From Mycobacterium sp. ENV421 (lineage in GTDB: Bacteria > Actinomycetota > Actinomycetes > Mycobacteriales > Mycobacteriaceae), in NCBI RefSeq assembly GCF_002887815.1, contig NZ_PDHO01000030.1, positions 1 to 61,252 on the forward strand: a DNA stretch of 61,252 nt, written 5' to 3'. A program made the position numbers and the translations under genes. Shown piece after piece: positions 52,868 to 61,252 of this stretch. Under the pieces are notes generated by a model. The model had not been told where the DNA came from. It did not search any database and saw only the letters and a list, made by a program, of their open reading frames with translations. Every line of letters starts with the position of its first letter. Within the stretch, counting starts at the first letter, position 1.

Positions 52868-54199
52868 ATGTCAACCTTCATCGGACAGCTCATCGGCTTC
52901 GCGGTCATCGTGGCCATCATCTGGCGGTACGTCGTGCCGCCGTTGAAAAACATGATGGCCAACCAGAAAGAGGCCGTTCGCACTCAGCTCGACGACAGCG
53001 CGAAGGCCGGTCAGCGGTTGGCTGATGCCGACAAGCATCACGCCAAGCGGGTCGACGAGGCCAAGGCCGAAGCCAAGCGCATCGTGGAAGAGGCGCGGGT
53101 CGATGCCGAAGGCATCACCGCGCAACTGCGTGCGCAGGCAGATGTCGAGGTGGAGCGGATCAAAGTCCAAGGTGCGCAACAGGTTCAGTTGCTGCGCGCT
53201 CAGCTGATCCGGCAGTTGCGTCAAGACCTCGGCAGTGAGTCGGTGCGGCGCGCGGGCGAGCTGGTGCGTGCCCACGTCGCCGACTCGCAGTCGCAGTCCG
53301 CCACTGTCGACCGCTTCCTGGACGAACTGGATTCGATGGCCCCGGCGGCCTACACGCCGGAGGCCGGTTCAGATCTGCGGTCGGCCAGTCGCGAAGCTCA
53401 GGCCGCGGTGGTCGAGAAGTTCGACGCGCTGTCCTCGGATCTGTCGGTCGATGCGTTGTCCACGCTGTCCGATGACCTTGCGTCGGTGGCCGCGCTGCTG
53501 ATTGCCGAGCCCATCCTCGCCCGCCATCTCGCGGAGTCCTCCGGTGAGGTCGACGCCAAGAAGCAGTTGATTCACCGGCTGCTCGACGGCAAGGTCGGCG
53601 ACAACACACTCCAGCTGCTCGAGACCGCGGTATCGGTGCGCTGGTCGTTGACCTCGGATCTGGTCGACGTCGTCGAGCATGTCGCGCGGCTGGCACTGCT
53701 GACTCGCGCGGAGCGCGAGAACCAGGCCGACGAGCTCGAGGAGCAGCTCTTCCGCTTCACCCGCATCCTGGACGAGCAGCCCCGGCTGACTTCCCTGCTG
53801 GGCGACTACACCGCACCGGCCGACGGCCGAATCGAGTTGCTGCGCAAGGTCCTCGGTGACGGCAGCGGTGCCAGCGCGACCGCGACCGCCCTGCTGGTTC
53901 AGACCATCAGCCTGCTGCGCGGCGACCGGGCCGACGAAGCGGTGCTGGAGCTGGCTCAACTTGCGGTCGCCCGGCGCGGCGAGATCGTCGCTCAGGTCAG
54001 TGCGGCTGCCGAGCTCAGTTCGGAGCAGCGCACCCGCCTGACCGAGGTGCTGACCCGGATCTACAACCACCCTGTTTCGGTGCAGCTGAACATCGATCCC
54101 TCTCTGCTGGGCGGCCTTTCGGTCGCCGTCGGCGACGAGGTGATCGACGGGACGTTGTCCTCGCGGCTGGATGCAGCTGTGACGCGGCTTCCCGATTAG
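52868..54199 (+). CDS. atpH: ATP synthase fused b'-delta subunit
   Basis: 443 residues, a fusion found in mycobacteria and relatives: an N-terminal b-like part (membrane helix about 5-22, then a charged coiled coil to about 150) joined to a delta subunit (about 170-443). It links the membrane stator to the top of F1. Starts 3 nt after atpF. Confidence 0.96.
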   Translation: MSTFIGQLIGFAVIVAIIWRYVVPPLKNMMANQKEAVRTQLDDSAKAGQRLADADKHHAKRVDEAKAEAKRIVEEARVDAEGITAQLRAQADVEVERIKVQGAQQVQLLRAQLIRQLRQDLGSESVRRAGELVRAHVADSQSQSATVDRFLDELDSMAPAAYTPEAGSDLRSASREAQAAVVEKFDALSSDLSVDALSTLSDDLASVAALLIAEPILARHLAESSGEVDAKKQLIHRLLDGKVGDNTLQLLETAVSVRWSLTSDLVDVVEHVARLALLTRAERENQADELEEQLFRFTRILDEQPRLTSLLGDYTAPADGRIELLRKVLGDGSGASATATALLVQTISLLRGDRADEAVLELAQLAVARRGEIVAQVSAAAELSSEQRTRLTEVLTRIYNHPVSVQLNIDPSLLGGLSVAVGDEVIDGTLSSRLDAAVTRLPD

Positions 54200-54271
54200 C
54201 CGACCGACTGACCGGCCGAACAGCCGACCGAACCCCAAGACCCAAAAACAAAGGCAGGAAGACGAAAAGCC

Positions 54272-55921
54272 ATGGCAGAGTTGACAATCTCGGCTGACGA
54301 CATCCAGGGCGCCGTCCAGGAGTACGTCTCGAGCTTCGAGGCGGATACCGGGCGCGAGGAGATCGGCACCGTCATCGACGCCGGCGACGGCATCGCCCAC
54401 GTCGAGGGTCTGCCCTCGGTGATGACCCAGGAACTGCTGGAGTTCCCCGGCGGCGTGCTCGGTGTCGCACTGAACCTCGACGAGCACAGCGTCGGCGCGG
54501 TCATCCTCGGCGAGTTCGAGAAGATCGCCGAGGGCCAGCAGGTCAAGCGGACCGGCGAAGTGCTCTCGGTGCCCGTCGGCGACGCCTTCCTGGGCCGCGT
54601 CATCAACCCGCTCGGCCAGCCGATCGACGGTCAGGGCGACATCGAGGCCGAGGGTCGTCGCGAACTCGAGTTGCAGGCGCCGTCGGTGGTGCAGCGCCAG
54701 GGTGTCGGTGAGCCGCTGCAGACCGGCATCAAGGCCATCGACGCGATGACCCCGATCGGCCGCGGCCAGCGCCAGCTGATCATCGGTGACCGCAAGACCG
54801 GCAAGACCGCCGTCTGCGTCGACACCATCCTCAACCAGCGGGGTGCCTGGGAGACCGGCGATCCCAACCAGCAGGTGCGCTGCGTCTACGTCGCGATCGG
54901 CCAGAAGGGCACCACGATCGCCTCGGTGAAGCGGGCGCTCGAAGACGGTGGAGCGATGGAGTACACCACCATCGTCGCGGCTCCGGCTTCCGACGCCGCT
55001 GGCTTCAAATGGCTTGCGCCCTACACGGGTTCGGCCATCGGCCAGCACTGGATGTACAACGGCAAGCATGTGCTGATCGTGTTCGACGATCTGTCCAAGC
55101 AGGCCGACGCCTACCGCGCCATCTCGCTGCTGCTGCGCCGCCCGCCGGGCCGCGAAGCCTTCCCCGGCGACGTCTTCTACCTGCACTCCCGCCTGCTGGA
55201 GCGTTGCGCCAAGCTGTCCGATGAGCTGGGTGGCGGCTCGATGACCGGCCTGCCGATCATCGAGACCAAGGCCAACGACATCTCGGCGTTCATCCCGACC
55301 AACGTCATCTCGATCACCGACGGCCAGTGCTTCCTGGAGTCCGACCTGTTCAACCAGGGCGTTCGCCCGGCCGTGAACGTCGGTGTGTCGGTGTCCCGCG
55401 TCGGTGGTGCCGCCCAGATCAAGGCGATGAAAGAGGTTGCCGGTTCGCTGCGTCTGGACCTGTCGCAGTACCGCGAGCTGGAGGCCTTCGCGGCGTTCGC
55501 GTCCGACCTGGATGCCGCGTCGAAGGCTCAGCTGGACCGCGGTGTGCGCCTCGTCGAGCTGCTCAAGCAGGCCCAGTACAGCCCGATGGCGGTCGAGGAT
55601 CAGGTCGTCGCGATCTTCCTCGGCACTCAGGGGCATCTGGATTCGGTTCCGGCCGAGGATGTTTCGCGCTTCGAGTCCGAATTCCTGGAGCACGTGAAGG
55701 CGAGCCACTCGGAGATCCTCGACGGCATCAAGGAGTCCAAGAAGCTCTCCGAGGAGGCCGAGGAGAAGCTGGTCTCGGTCATCAACGAGTTCAAGAAGGG
55801 CTTCGCGGCAACCGACGGCAGCTCCGTGGTCGCCGACGAGCACGACGCCGAGGCTCTGGATCCCGAGGACCTGGAGAAGGAATCGGTCAAGGTCCGTAAG
55901 CCGGCTCCCAAGAAGAACTAG
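54272..55921 (+). CDS. atpA: ATP synthase F1 subunit alpha
   Basis: 549 residues. Walker A GDRKTGKT near 170, VFDDLSKQADAYR, and the alpha signature PAVNVGVSVSRVGG. The last ~35 residues (after about 514) form an acidic then basic tail typical of mycobacterial alpha subunits, reported to suppress ATP hydrolysis. The 72-bp gap after atpH shows no clear promoter; GGCAGGAAG lies upstream of the ATG. Confidence 0.97.
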   Translation: MAELTISADDIQGAVQEYVSSFEADTGREEIGTVIDAGDGIAHVEGLPSVMTQELLEFPGGVLGVALNLDEHSVGAVILGEFEKIAEGQQVKRTGEVLSVPVGDAFLGRVINPLGQPIDGQGDIEAEGRRELELQAPSVVQRQGVGEPLQTGIKAIDAMTPIGRGQRQLIIGDRKTGKTAVCVDTILNQRGAWETGDPNQQVRCVYVAIGQKGTTIASVKRALEDGGAMEYTTIVAAPASDAAGFKWLAPYTGSAIGQHWMYNGKHVLIVFDDLSKQADAYRAISLLLRRPPGREAFPGDVFYLHSRLLERCAKLSDELGGGSMTGLPIIETKANDISAFIPTNVISITDGQCFLESDLFNQGVRPAVNVGVSVSRVGGAAQIKAMKEVAGSLRLDLSQYRELEAFAAFASDLDAASKAQLDRGVRLVELLKQAQYSPMAVEDQVVAIFLGTQGHLDSVPAEDVSRFESEFLEHVKASHSEILDGIKESKKLSEEAEEKLVSVINEFKKGFAATDGSSVVADEHDAEALDPEDLEKESVKVRKPAPKKN

Positions 55922-55928
55922 GTAACCA

Positions 55929-56852
55929 ATGGCAGCCACACTTCGCGAACTACGCGGACGTATCCGCTCCGCCTCGTCGATCAAGAAGATCACGAAGGCT
56001 CAGGAGCTGATCGCCACGTCGCGGATCGCCAAGGCGCAGGCCCGGGTCGATGCGGCTCGGCCCTACGCCAACGAGATCACCAACATGCTCACCGAGTTGG
56101 CGGGCGCGAGCGCGCTCGATCACCCGCTGCTCGTCGCACGGGAGAAGCCGCGGCGGGCCGGTGTGCTGGTGGTTTCGTCGGACCGCGGTCTGTGCGGCGG
56201 CTACAACGCGAACGTCTTGCGCCGGGCCGAGGAGCTCTTCTCGCTGCTGCGGGAAGAGGGCAAGGACCCGGTGCTCTACGTCGTGGGCCGGAAGGCGCTG
56301 GGCTACTACAGCTTCCGTCAGCGCGAGGTCAAAGAGTCGTGGACCGGCTTCTCCGAGCGGCCCGATTACGAGCACGCCAAGGACATCGCCGACACCTTGG
56401 TGACGGCGTTCATGTCCGGTGTCGACGACGAGGGTGACGAGGCCGGCGCCGACGGCGTCCTCGGTGTCGACGAACTGCACATCGTGTCGACGGAGTTCAG
56501 GTCGATGCTGTCGCAGACGGCGACGGCGCTGCGGATCGCCCCGATGCTCGTCGAGTACGTCGGTGAAGCCGAAACCGGCCCGCAGACGTTGTTCTCGTTC
56601 GAGCCCAACGCCGAGGAGCTGTTCGACTCGCTGCTGCCGCGCTACATCGCGACGCGCGTGTACGCGGCGCTGCTCGAGGCGGCGGCGTCGGAGTCGGCGT
56701 CTCGGCGGCGTGCCATGAAGTCGGCGACCGACAACGCCGACGATCTGATCAAGGCACTCACGCTGGCGGCCAACCGCGAACGTCAGGCGCAGATCACCCA
56801 GGAAATCAGCGAAATCGTCGGTGGCGCCAACGCGCTGGCAGACGCTACCTAA
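55929..56852 (+). CDS. atpG: ATP synthase F1 subunit gamma
   Basis: Central rotor shaft, 307 residues. N-terminal helix LRELRGRIRSASSIKKITKA, the motif SSDRGLCGGYN, and the C-terminal helix NRERQAQITQEISEIVGGANAL. The insertion DDEGDEAGADGVLGVDEL (about 168-186) matches the mycobacterial gamma loop linked to suppressed ATPase activity. Confidence 0.97.
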   Translation: MAATLRELRGRIRSASSIKKITKAQELIATSRIAKAQARVDAARPYANEITNMLTELAGASALDHPLLVAREKPRRAGVLVVSSDRGLCGGYNANVLRRAEELFSLLREEGKDPVLYVVGRKALGYYSFRQREVKESWTGFSERPDYEHAKDIADTLVTAFMSGVDDEGDEAGADGVLGVDELHIVSTEFRSMLSQTATALRIAPMLVEYVGEAETGPQTLFSFEPNAEELFDSLLPRYIATRVYAALLEAAASESASRRRAMKSATDNADDLIKALTLAANRERQAQITQEISEIVGGANALADAT

Positions 56853-56889
56853 CAGAAGCCCCATCGAGAGCTAGAGAAGCGAAGAGAGA

Positions 56890-58320
56890 ATGACTGCTGC
56901 CGTAGAGACCAAGACCGCCGGACGCGTTGTCCGCATCACCGGCCCCGTGGTGGACGTCGAGTTCCCGCGTGGCTCAGTACCCGAACTGTTCAACGCGTTG
57001 CACGCCGAGATCACCTTCGGCGCGCTGGCCAAGACCCTGACCCTCGAGGTCGCCCAGCACCTCGGTGACAACCTGGTGCGCTGCATCTCCATGCAGCCGA
57101 CCGACGGCCTGGTGCGTGGCGTCGAGGTGTCCGACACCGGTGCCTCGATCTCCGTGCCGGTCGGCGACGGGGTGAAGGGCCACGTGTTCAACGCCCTCGG
57201 CGACTGCCTCGACGACCCGGGCTACGGCAAGGACTTCGAGCACTGGTCCATCCACCGCAAGCCGCCTGCCTTCGCTGACCTCGAGCCTCGCACCGAGATG
57301 CTGGAGACCGGCCTCAAGGTCGTCGACCTGCTGACCCCGTACGTGCGTGGCGGCAAGATCGCCCTGTTCGGTGGTGCCGGCGTGGGCAAGACCGTGCTGA
57401 TCCAGGAGATGATCAACCGCATCGCCCGCAACTTCGGTGGCACCTCGGTGTTCGCCGGCGTGGGGGAGCGCACCCGTGAGGGCAACGACCTCTGGGTCGA
57501 GCTCGCGGACGCCAACGTGCTCAAGGACACCGCGTTGGTGTTCGGCCAGATGGACGAGCCGCCGGGCACGCGTATGCGCGTCGCACTGTCCGCGCTGACC
57601 ATGGCGGAGTTCTTCCGCGATGAGCAGGGCCAGGACGTGCTTCTGTTCATCGACAATATCTTCCGGTTCACCCAGGCCGGCTCCGAGGTGTCCACGCTGC
57701 TCGGCCGTATGCCGTCCGCCGTGGGTTACCAGCCGACCCTGGCCGACGAGATGGGTGAGCTCCAGGAGCGCATCACCTCGACGCGTGGCCGTTCGATCAC
57801 CTCGATGCAGGCCGTGTACGTGCCCGCCGACGACTACACCGACCCGGCGCCGGCCACCACGTTCGCGCACCTGGACGCCACCACCGAGCTTTCTCGTGCG
57901 GTGTTCTCCAAGGGCATCTTCCCGGCGGTGGATCCGCTGGCGTCGAGCTCGACGATCCTGCACCCCAGTGTGGTTGGCGACGAGCACTACCGCGTCGCCC
58001 AGGAAGTCATCCGGATCCTGCAGCGCTACAAGGATCTTCAGGACATCATCGCGATCCTCGGTATCGACGAGCTCTCCGAAGAGGACAAGGTCCTGGTGTA
58101 CCGCGCCCGCAAGATCGAGCGCTTCCTCAGCCAGAACATGATGGCCGCCGAGCAGTTCACCGGTCAGCCCGGTTCGACGGTGCCGCTCAAGGAGACCGTC
58201 GAGGCGTTCGACAAGCTGGCCAAGGGCGAGTTCGACCACCTGCCCGAGCAGGCGTTCTTCCTGATCGGCGGCCTGGACGACCTGGCGAAGAAGGCCGAGA
58301 GCCTCGGCGCCAAGCTGTGA
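56890..58320 (+). CDS. atpD: ATP synthase F1 subunit beta
   Basis: Catalytic subunit, 476 residues. Walker A is in LFGGAGVGKTVLIQ (about 157-170), the catalytic glutamate in GERTREGNDLW, Walker B in VLLFIDNIFRFTQAGSE, and the signature PAVDPLASSS. AGAGAGA precedes the ATG. Confidence 0.98.
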   Translation: MTAAVETKTAGRVVRITGPVVDVEFPRGSVPELFNALHAEITFGALAKTLTLEVAQHLGDNLVRCISMQPTDGLVRGVEVSDTGASISVPVGDGVKGHVFNALGDCLDDPGYGKDFEHWSIHRKPPAFADLEPRTEMLETGLKVVDLLTPYVRGGKIALFGGAGVGKTVLIQEMINRIARNFGGTSVFAGVGERTREGNDLWVELADANVLKDTALVFGQMDEPPGTRMRVALSALTMAEFFRDEQGQDVLLFIDNIFRFTQAGSEVSTLLGRMPSAVGYQPTLADEMGELQERITSTRGRSITSMQAVYVPADDYTDPAPATTFAHLDATTELSRAVFSKGIFPAVDPLASSSTILHPSVVGDEHYRVAQEVIRILQRYKDLQDIIAILGIDELSEEDKVLVYRARKIERFLSQNMMAAEQFTGQPGSTVPLKETVEAFDKLAKGEFDHLPEQAFFLIGGLDDLAKKAESLGAKL

Positions 58321-58347
58321 GTTTCACGACGCGAAAGGTGATGTGAG

Positions 58348-58713
58348 ATGGCCGAATTGGACGTCGACATCGTCGCCGTCGAGCGCAAGATCTGGTCGGG
58401 TAAGGCGACGTTCGTCTTCACCCGCACCACGTCCGGCGAGATCGGCATCCTGCCTCGGCACATCCCGCTCGTGGCACAGCTCGTCGATGACGCGATGGTG
58501 CGCGTCGAGCGGGAGGGCGAGGACGATCTGCGGATCGCGGTCGATGGCGGTTATCTTTCGGTCACCGAGGAAGGCGTGACGATCCTCGCCGAGTCCGCGG
58601 AGTTCGAGTCCGAGATCGACGCGGACGCCGCCAAGTCCGATGCGGCCTCCGACGATCCGCAGACGGCTGCCCGGGGTAGGGCGCGTCTGCGCGCCCTAGG
58701 CCAGATCGACTAG
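58348..58713 (+). CDS. atpC: ATP synthase F1 subunit epsilon
   Basis: 121 residues, with the N-terminal beta sandwich (DVDIVAVERKIWSGKATFV, GEIGILPRHIPLVAQL) and the short C-terminal helical part seen in mycobacterial epsilon. Last ATP synthase gene of the operon. Confidence 0.96.
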   Translation: MAELDVDIVAVERKIWSGKATFVFTRTTSGEIGILPRHIPLVAQLVDDAMVRVEREGEDDLRIAVDGGYLSVTEEGVTILAESAEFESEIDADAAKSDAASDDPQTAARGRARLRALGQID

Positions 58714-58730
58714 TCGAGAGCCAGCGACCG

Positions 58731-59174
58731 ATGAGCGCGCCGATGATCTTCATGGTCGCGCTGGTCACTGTGCTGGGACTTGTGGTGGCGGCCCTGACCT
58801 ACCGGTTGTGGAAGCTACGGCAGGGTGGGACGGCGGCGATTCTGCGTGACACCCCGGCGGTCGGCGGGCACGGCTGGCGCCATGGAGTCATCCGGTATCG
58901 GGGTGATGAGGCCAGGTTCTATCGGCTGTCGAGTCTGCGGTGGTGGCCCGATCGCCGGCTGAGCCGGCGTGGGCTGGAGGTCATCGCCCGACGTGGCCCG
59001 CGCGGCGACGAATTCGACATCATGTCCGACGCGATCGTCGTTCTGGAACTGCACGACATCACCGGCGAGCGCGGCCGCGGCTACGAGATGGCGCTGGACC
59101 GCGGCGCGCTGACGGCGTTTTTGTCCTGGGTGGAATCGAGTCCCTCGCCGCGGGCGCGGCGCCGCACGGCCTGA
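58731..59174 (+). CDS. DUF2550 family membrane protein (147 aa)
   Basis: One N-terminal membrane helix (about 5-23, MIFMVALVTVLGLVVAALTY) followed by a soluble domain with HGVIRYRGDEARFYRLSSL and a conserved-looking RRGPRGDEFDIM. Corresponds to M. tuberculosis Rv1312. Function unknown. 17 nt after atpC, so probably the last gene of the operon transcript; convergent with the adenosyltransferase gene (1-nt gap). Confidence 0.85.
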   Translation: MSAPMIFMVALVTVLGLVVAALTYRLWKLRQGGTAAILRDTPAVGGHGWRHGVIRYRGDEARFYRLSSLRWWPDRRLSRRGLEVIARRGPRGDEFDIMSDAIVVLELHDITGERGRGYEMALDRGALTAFLSWVESSPSPRARRRTA

Positions 59175-59175
59175 C

Positions 59176-59769
59176 TTATGTCTTCGCGGGTCCGTCGGCT
59201 TTGCCGCCGCCGGGCTGCCACAGCACGTCACCACCGGGATTGGCCACCCGGCACAGGATGAACAGCAGGTCGGAGAGCCGGTTGAGGTAGCGCGCAGGCA
59301 GCGGGCTGACGGTCTCGGGATAGGCCTTGACCGCGACCCACGCCGAGCGTTCGGCGCGCCGGGTCACTGTCCGTGCGACGTGTAGCAGGGCCGACAGCGG
59401 GGTGCCGCCCGGCAGGATGAACGAGTTCAGGGCCGGCAGGTTCTCGTTGTAGTGGTCGCACCACGCTTCGAGTCGCTCCACGTACGGGGCAGTGATCCGC
59501 AGCGGCGGATACTCCGGGTTTTCGACGACCGGAGTGGACAGGTCGGCGCCCGCGTCGAACAGGTCGTTTTGAATCTGTACCAGCACTTTGCGCAGGTCGT
59601 CGTCGGGTTGGCCCAGGGCGACGGCCACTCCGAGCGCGGCATTGGCCTCGTCACAGTCGGCGTACGCGGTCAGCCGCGGGTCATTCTTGTCCACCCGTGA
59701 GAAATCACTCAGTCCCGATGTGCCGTCGTCGCCGGTCCGGGTATATATGCGGGTCAGGTGTACTGCCAT
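59176..59769 (-). CDS. Cob(I)alamin adenosyltransferase, PduO type
   Basis: Transfers the adenosyl group of ATP to cob(I)alamin to form adenosylcobalamin. 197 residues with the PduO signatures IYTRTGDDGTSGL (ATP-binding, about 8-20), YADCDEANAALG, FILPGGTPLSALLHVARTVTRRAER and LNRLSDLLFIL. Rv1314c equivalent (named cobO or pduO in different genomes). Divergent from murA with 62 bp between start codons. Confidence 0.93.
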   Translation of the reverse strand: MAVHLTRIYTRTGDDGTSGLSDFSRVDKNDPRLTAYADCDEANAALGVAVALGQPDDDLRKVLVQIQNDLFDAGADLSTPVVENPEYPPLRITAPYVERLEAWCDHYNENLPALNSFILPGGTPLSALLHVARTVTRRAERSAWVAVKAYPETVSPLPARYLNRLSDLLFILCRVANPGGDVLWQPGGGKADGPAKT

Positions 59770-59818
59770 GAGTGAAACCGTACCGGCCAGGTGGCACGGT
59801 ACCGGGCCTTGCCTCCAC

Positions 59819-59824
59819 TAAACT
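59819..59824 (+). promoter_or_regulatory. -10 box of murA, leaderless spacing
   Basis: TAAACT (TANNNT type) ends 7 nt before the murA GTG at 59832. No Shine-Dalgarno sequence precedes the GTG. Same arrangement as at argS and the FAAL gene. Confidence 0.5.
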
Positions 59825-59831
59825 AACGGCC

Positions 59832-61082
59832 GTGGGTGAGCGTTTCGTGGTGACCGGTGGCAACCGGTTGGCTGGCGAAGTCGCCGTTGGGGGCGCCAAG
59901 AACAGCGTCTTGAAGCTGATGGCGGCCAGTCTGCTGGCCGAGGGCACCACGACCATCACGAACTGCCCCGACATTCTTGATGTTCCGTTGATGGCGGAGG
60001 TCCTTCGCGGCCTCGGCGCCAACGTGGAACTCGACGGTTCGGTCGTGCGGATCACCTCACCCGACGAGCCGAAGTACGAAGCGGACTTCGCCGCGGTGCG
60101 GCAGTTCCGGGCGTCGGTCTGCGTGCTGGGCCCGCTGGTCGGGCGGTGTAAGCGCGCCAGGGTGGCATTGCCCGGTGGCGACGCGATCGGCTCGCGCCCG
60201 CTGGACATGCATCAGGCGGGGCTGCGCCAGCTCGGCGCCGACTGCACGATTGAGCACGGCTGCGTGGTGGCCACCGCCGAGCGTCTGCACGGTGCGGAGA
60301 TCCAGCTGGAGTTCCCCTCGGTGGGGGCGACCGAGAACATCCTGATGGCTGCGGTGCTCGCCGAGGGTGTCACCACAATTCACAACGCCGCGCGCGAGCC
60401 CGACGTCGTCGACCTCTGCGAAATGCTCTGCCAGATGGGCGCCCAGATCGAAGGCGCAGGCACTTCGACGCTGACGATCACCGGCGTCCCGCGGCTGCAC
60501 CCCACCGAGCACCGGGTGATCGGCGACCGGATCGTCGCCGCGACGTGGGGGATCGCCGCGGCGATGACGCGTGGTGACATCGCGGTCACCGGGGTGGACC
60601 CGGCTCACCTTCAGCTGGTGCTGCACAAGCTGCACGATGCCGGCGCCACCGTCACCCAGCACGACAACGGGTTCCGGGTGGTGCAGTACGACCGTCCGAA
60701 GGCAGGCAATGTGGCGACGCTGCCGTTCCCGGGTTTCCCCACCGATCTGCAGCCGATGGCGATCGCGCTGGCGTCGATCGCCGACGGGACGTCGATGATC
60801 ACCGAGAACGTGTTCGAGGCGAGGTTCCGGTTCGTCGAGGAAATGATTCGGCTCGGTGCCGACGCCCGGACCGACGGTCATCACGCGGTCGTGCGGGGGA
60901 TCCCGCAGCTTTCGAGTGCGCCGGTGTGGTGTTCGGACATCCGGGCCGGCGCCGGGCTGGTGCTGGCCGGGCTGGTCGCTGACGGAGAAACCGAAGTTCA
61001 CGACGTGTTTCACATCGATCGGGGCTACCCGCTCTTCGTGGAGAATCTGGTGCGACTTGGAGCTGAGATAGAACGCGTGTAA
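59832..61082 (+). CDS. murA: UDP-N-acetylglucosamine 1-carboxyvinyltransferase
   Basis: First committed step of peptidoglycan synthesis: transfers enolpyruvate from PEP to UDP-GlcNAc. 416 residues from the GTG at 59832, giving GERFVVTGGNRLAGEV as in mycobacterial MurA (the frame is open upstream to 59772). KNSVLKLMAASLLAEG carries the substrate lysine. The active-site loop is LPGGDAIGSRPLD, with Asp where E. coli has Cys115, the change that makes mycobacteria naturally resistant to fosfomycin. The C-terminus IDRGYPLFVENLVRLGAEIERV is complete. Confidence 0.97.
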   Translation: MGERFVVTGGNRLAGEVAVGGAKNSVLKLMAASLLAEGTTTITNCPDILDVPLMAEVLRGLGANVELDGSVVRITSPDEPKYEADFAAVRQFRASVCVLGPLVGRCKRARVALPGGDAIGSRPLDMHQAGLRQLGADCTIEHGCVVATAERLHGAEIQLEFPSVGATENILMAAVLAEGVTTIHNAAREPDVVDLCEMLCQMGAQIEGAGTSTLTITGVPRLHPTEHRVIGDRIVAATWGIAAAMTRGDIAVTGVDPAHLQLVLHKLHDAGATVTQHDNGFRVVQYDRPKAGNVATLPFPGFPTDLQPMAIALASIADGTSMITENVFEARFRFVEEMIRLGADARTDGHHAVVRGIPQLSSAPVWCSDIRAGAGLVLAGLVADGETEVHDVFHIDRGYPLFVENLVRLGAEIERV

Positions 61083-61135
61083 GGTAGGCAGTCGGCCAGC
61101 CGCGCCGGACCCAGAGATGGGGAGGCAGCGGCAAG

Positions 61136-61163
61136 TTGACAAGCCAACAACATCAAGTAAGAT
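61136..61163 (+). promoter_or_regulatory. rRNA operon promoter
   Basis: A perfect -35 TTGACA (61136-61141), 16-nt spacer and TAAGAT (61158-61163), just after murA, the place of the rrn operon in M. tuberculosis. Predicted start near 61170. Confidence 0.85.
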
Positions 61164-61203
61164 GGCAGGGTTGCCTGCTGGCGGTCGTCGGCCGGGCGTG
61201 TTG

Positions 61204-61252
61204 TTTGAGAACTCAATAGTGTGTTTGGTGGTTTTTGTTTGTTGTTGTTTTT
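61204..61252 (+). promoter_or_regulatory. rRNA operon leader with boxA-like antitermination signal
   Basis: TTTGAGAACTCAATAG (61204-61219), then GTGTGTTTGGTGG and a T-rich run, match the well-conserved mycobacterial pre-16S leader. The 16S rRNA gene itself would start beyond the window. Confidence 0.8.

Noticed and set aside
53369..55993. 874-codon open frame on the minus strand
   Set aside because: Antisense to atpH and atpA, which are unmistakable; no motifs in the antisense product.
59175..59832. Insertion sequence between the DUF2550 gene and murA, as in M. tuberculosis (Rv1313c)
   Set aside because: Only the adenosyltransferase gene is present here; no transposase or inverted repeats are seen.

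Overview
The window is high-GC actinobacterial DNA from a mycobacterium, most likely a rapid grower (Mycolicibacterium-type). From about 34 kb to the right end the gene order is the conserved mycobacterial argS-lysA-hom-thrC-thrB-rho-rpmE-prfA-prmC-sua5-wecA-atpI/B/E/F/H/A/G/D/C-DUF2550-cobO-murA block, ending at the promoter and leader of an rRNA operon. The proteins carry mycobacterial hallmarks: a fused AtpF/AtpH (b-delta) subunit, an alpha-subunit C-terminal tail, a gamma-subunit loop, and Asp in place of the catalytic Cys of MurA.

Left part (1-28387): an accessory lipopeptide locus. Two plus-strand NRPS genes (the first cut by the window edge) encode A-T-E followed by C-A-T / C-A-T / C-A-T / C-A-T-E / C-T. 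The last module has no adenylation domain, and no thioesterase or reductase is present. Facing them is a minus-strand operon of a Mas-type reducing polyketide synthase (KS-AT-DH-ER-KR-ACP), an ICMT-family membrane methyltransferase and a PF10118-type putative metal-dependent hydrolase. A fatty-acyl-AMP ligase (FadD23/FadD28 type) diverges from the PKS across an intergenic region with a 30-bp palindrome. Inference: FAAL and PKS make a (probably methyl-branched) acyl chain that caps a Thr-containing, partly D-configured peptide. The released peptide may be carboxyl-methylated. This resembles glycopeptidolipid or peptidolipid chemistry, but the architecture is not one I recognise.

Middle part (28395-34266): cell-surface genes. 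There is a secreted PGRS-repeat protein lacking a PE domain, then two paralogous exported proteins with Gly/Asn-rich repeats that share a 23/26-identical promoter element. A tRNA-Arg(CCG) follows, then a 35-bp tandem repeat (six full copies) between the divergent tRNA-Arg and argS.

Right part (34267-61252): housekeeping genes for lysine/threonine synthesis, transcription termination, translation release, tRNA modification, arabinogalactan linker initiation, ATP synthase, cobalamin adenosylation and peptidoglycan synthesis. A three-gene insert (DUF3298-like lipoprotein, TetR regulator, FadD17-like acyl-CoA synthetase) sits between rho and rpmE, where M. tuberculosis has nothing. All family assignments come from reading motifs by eye; no database search was run.
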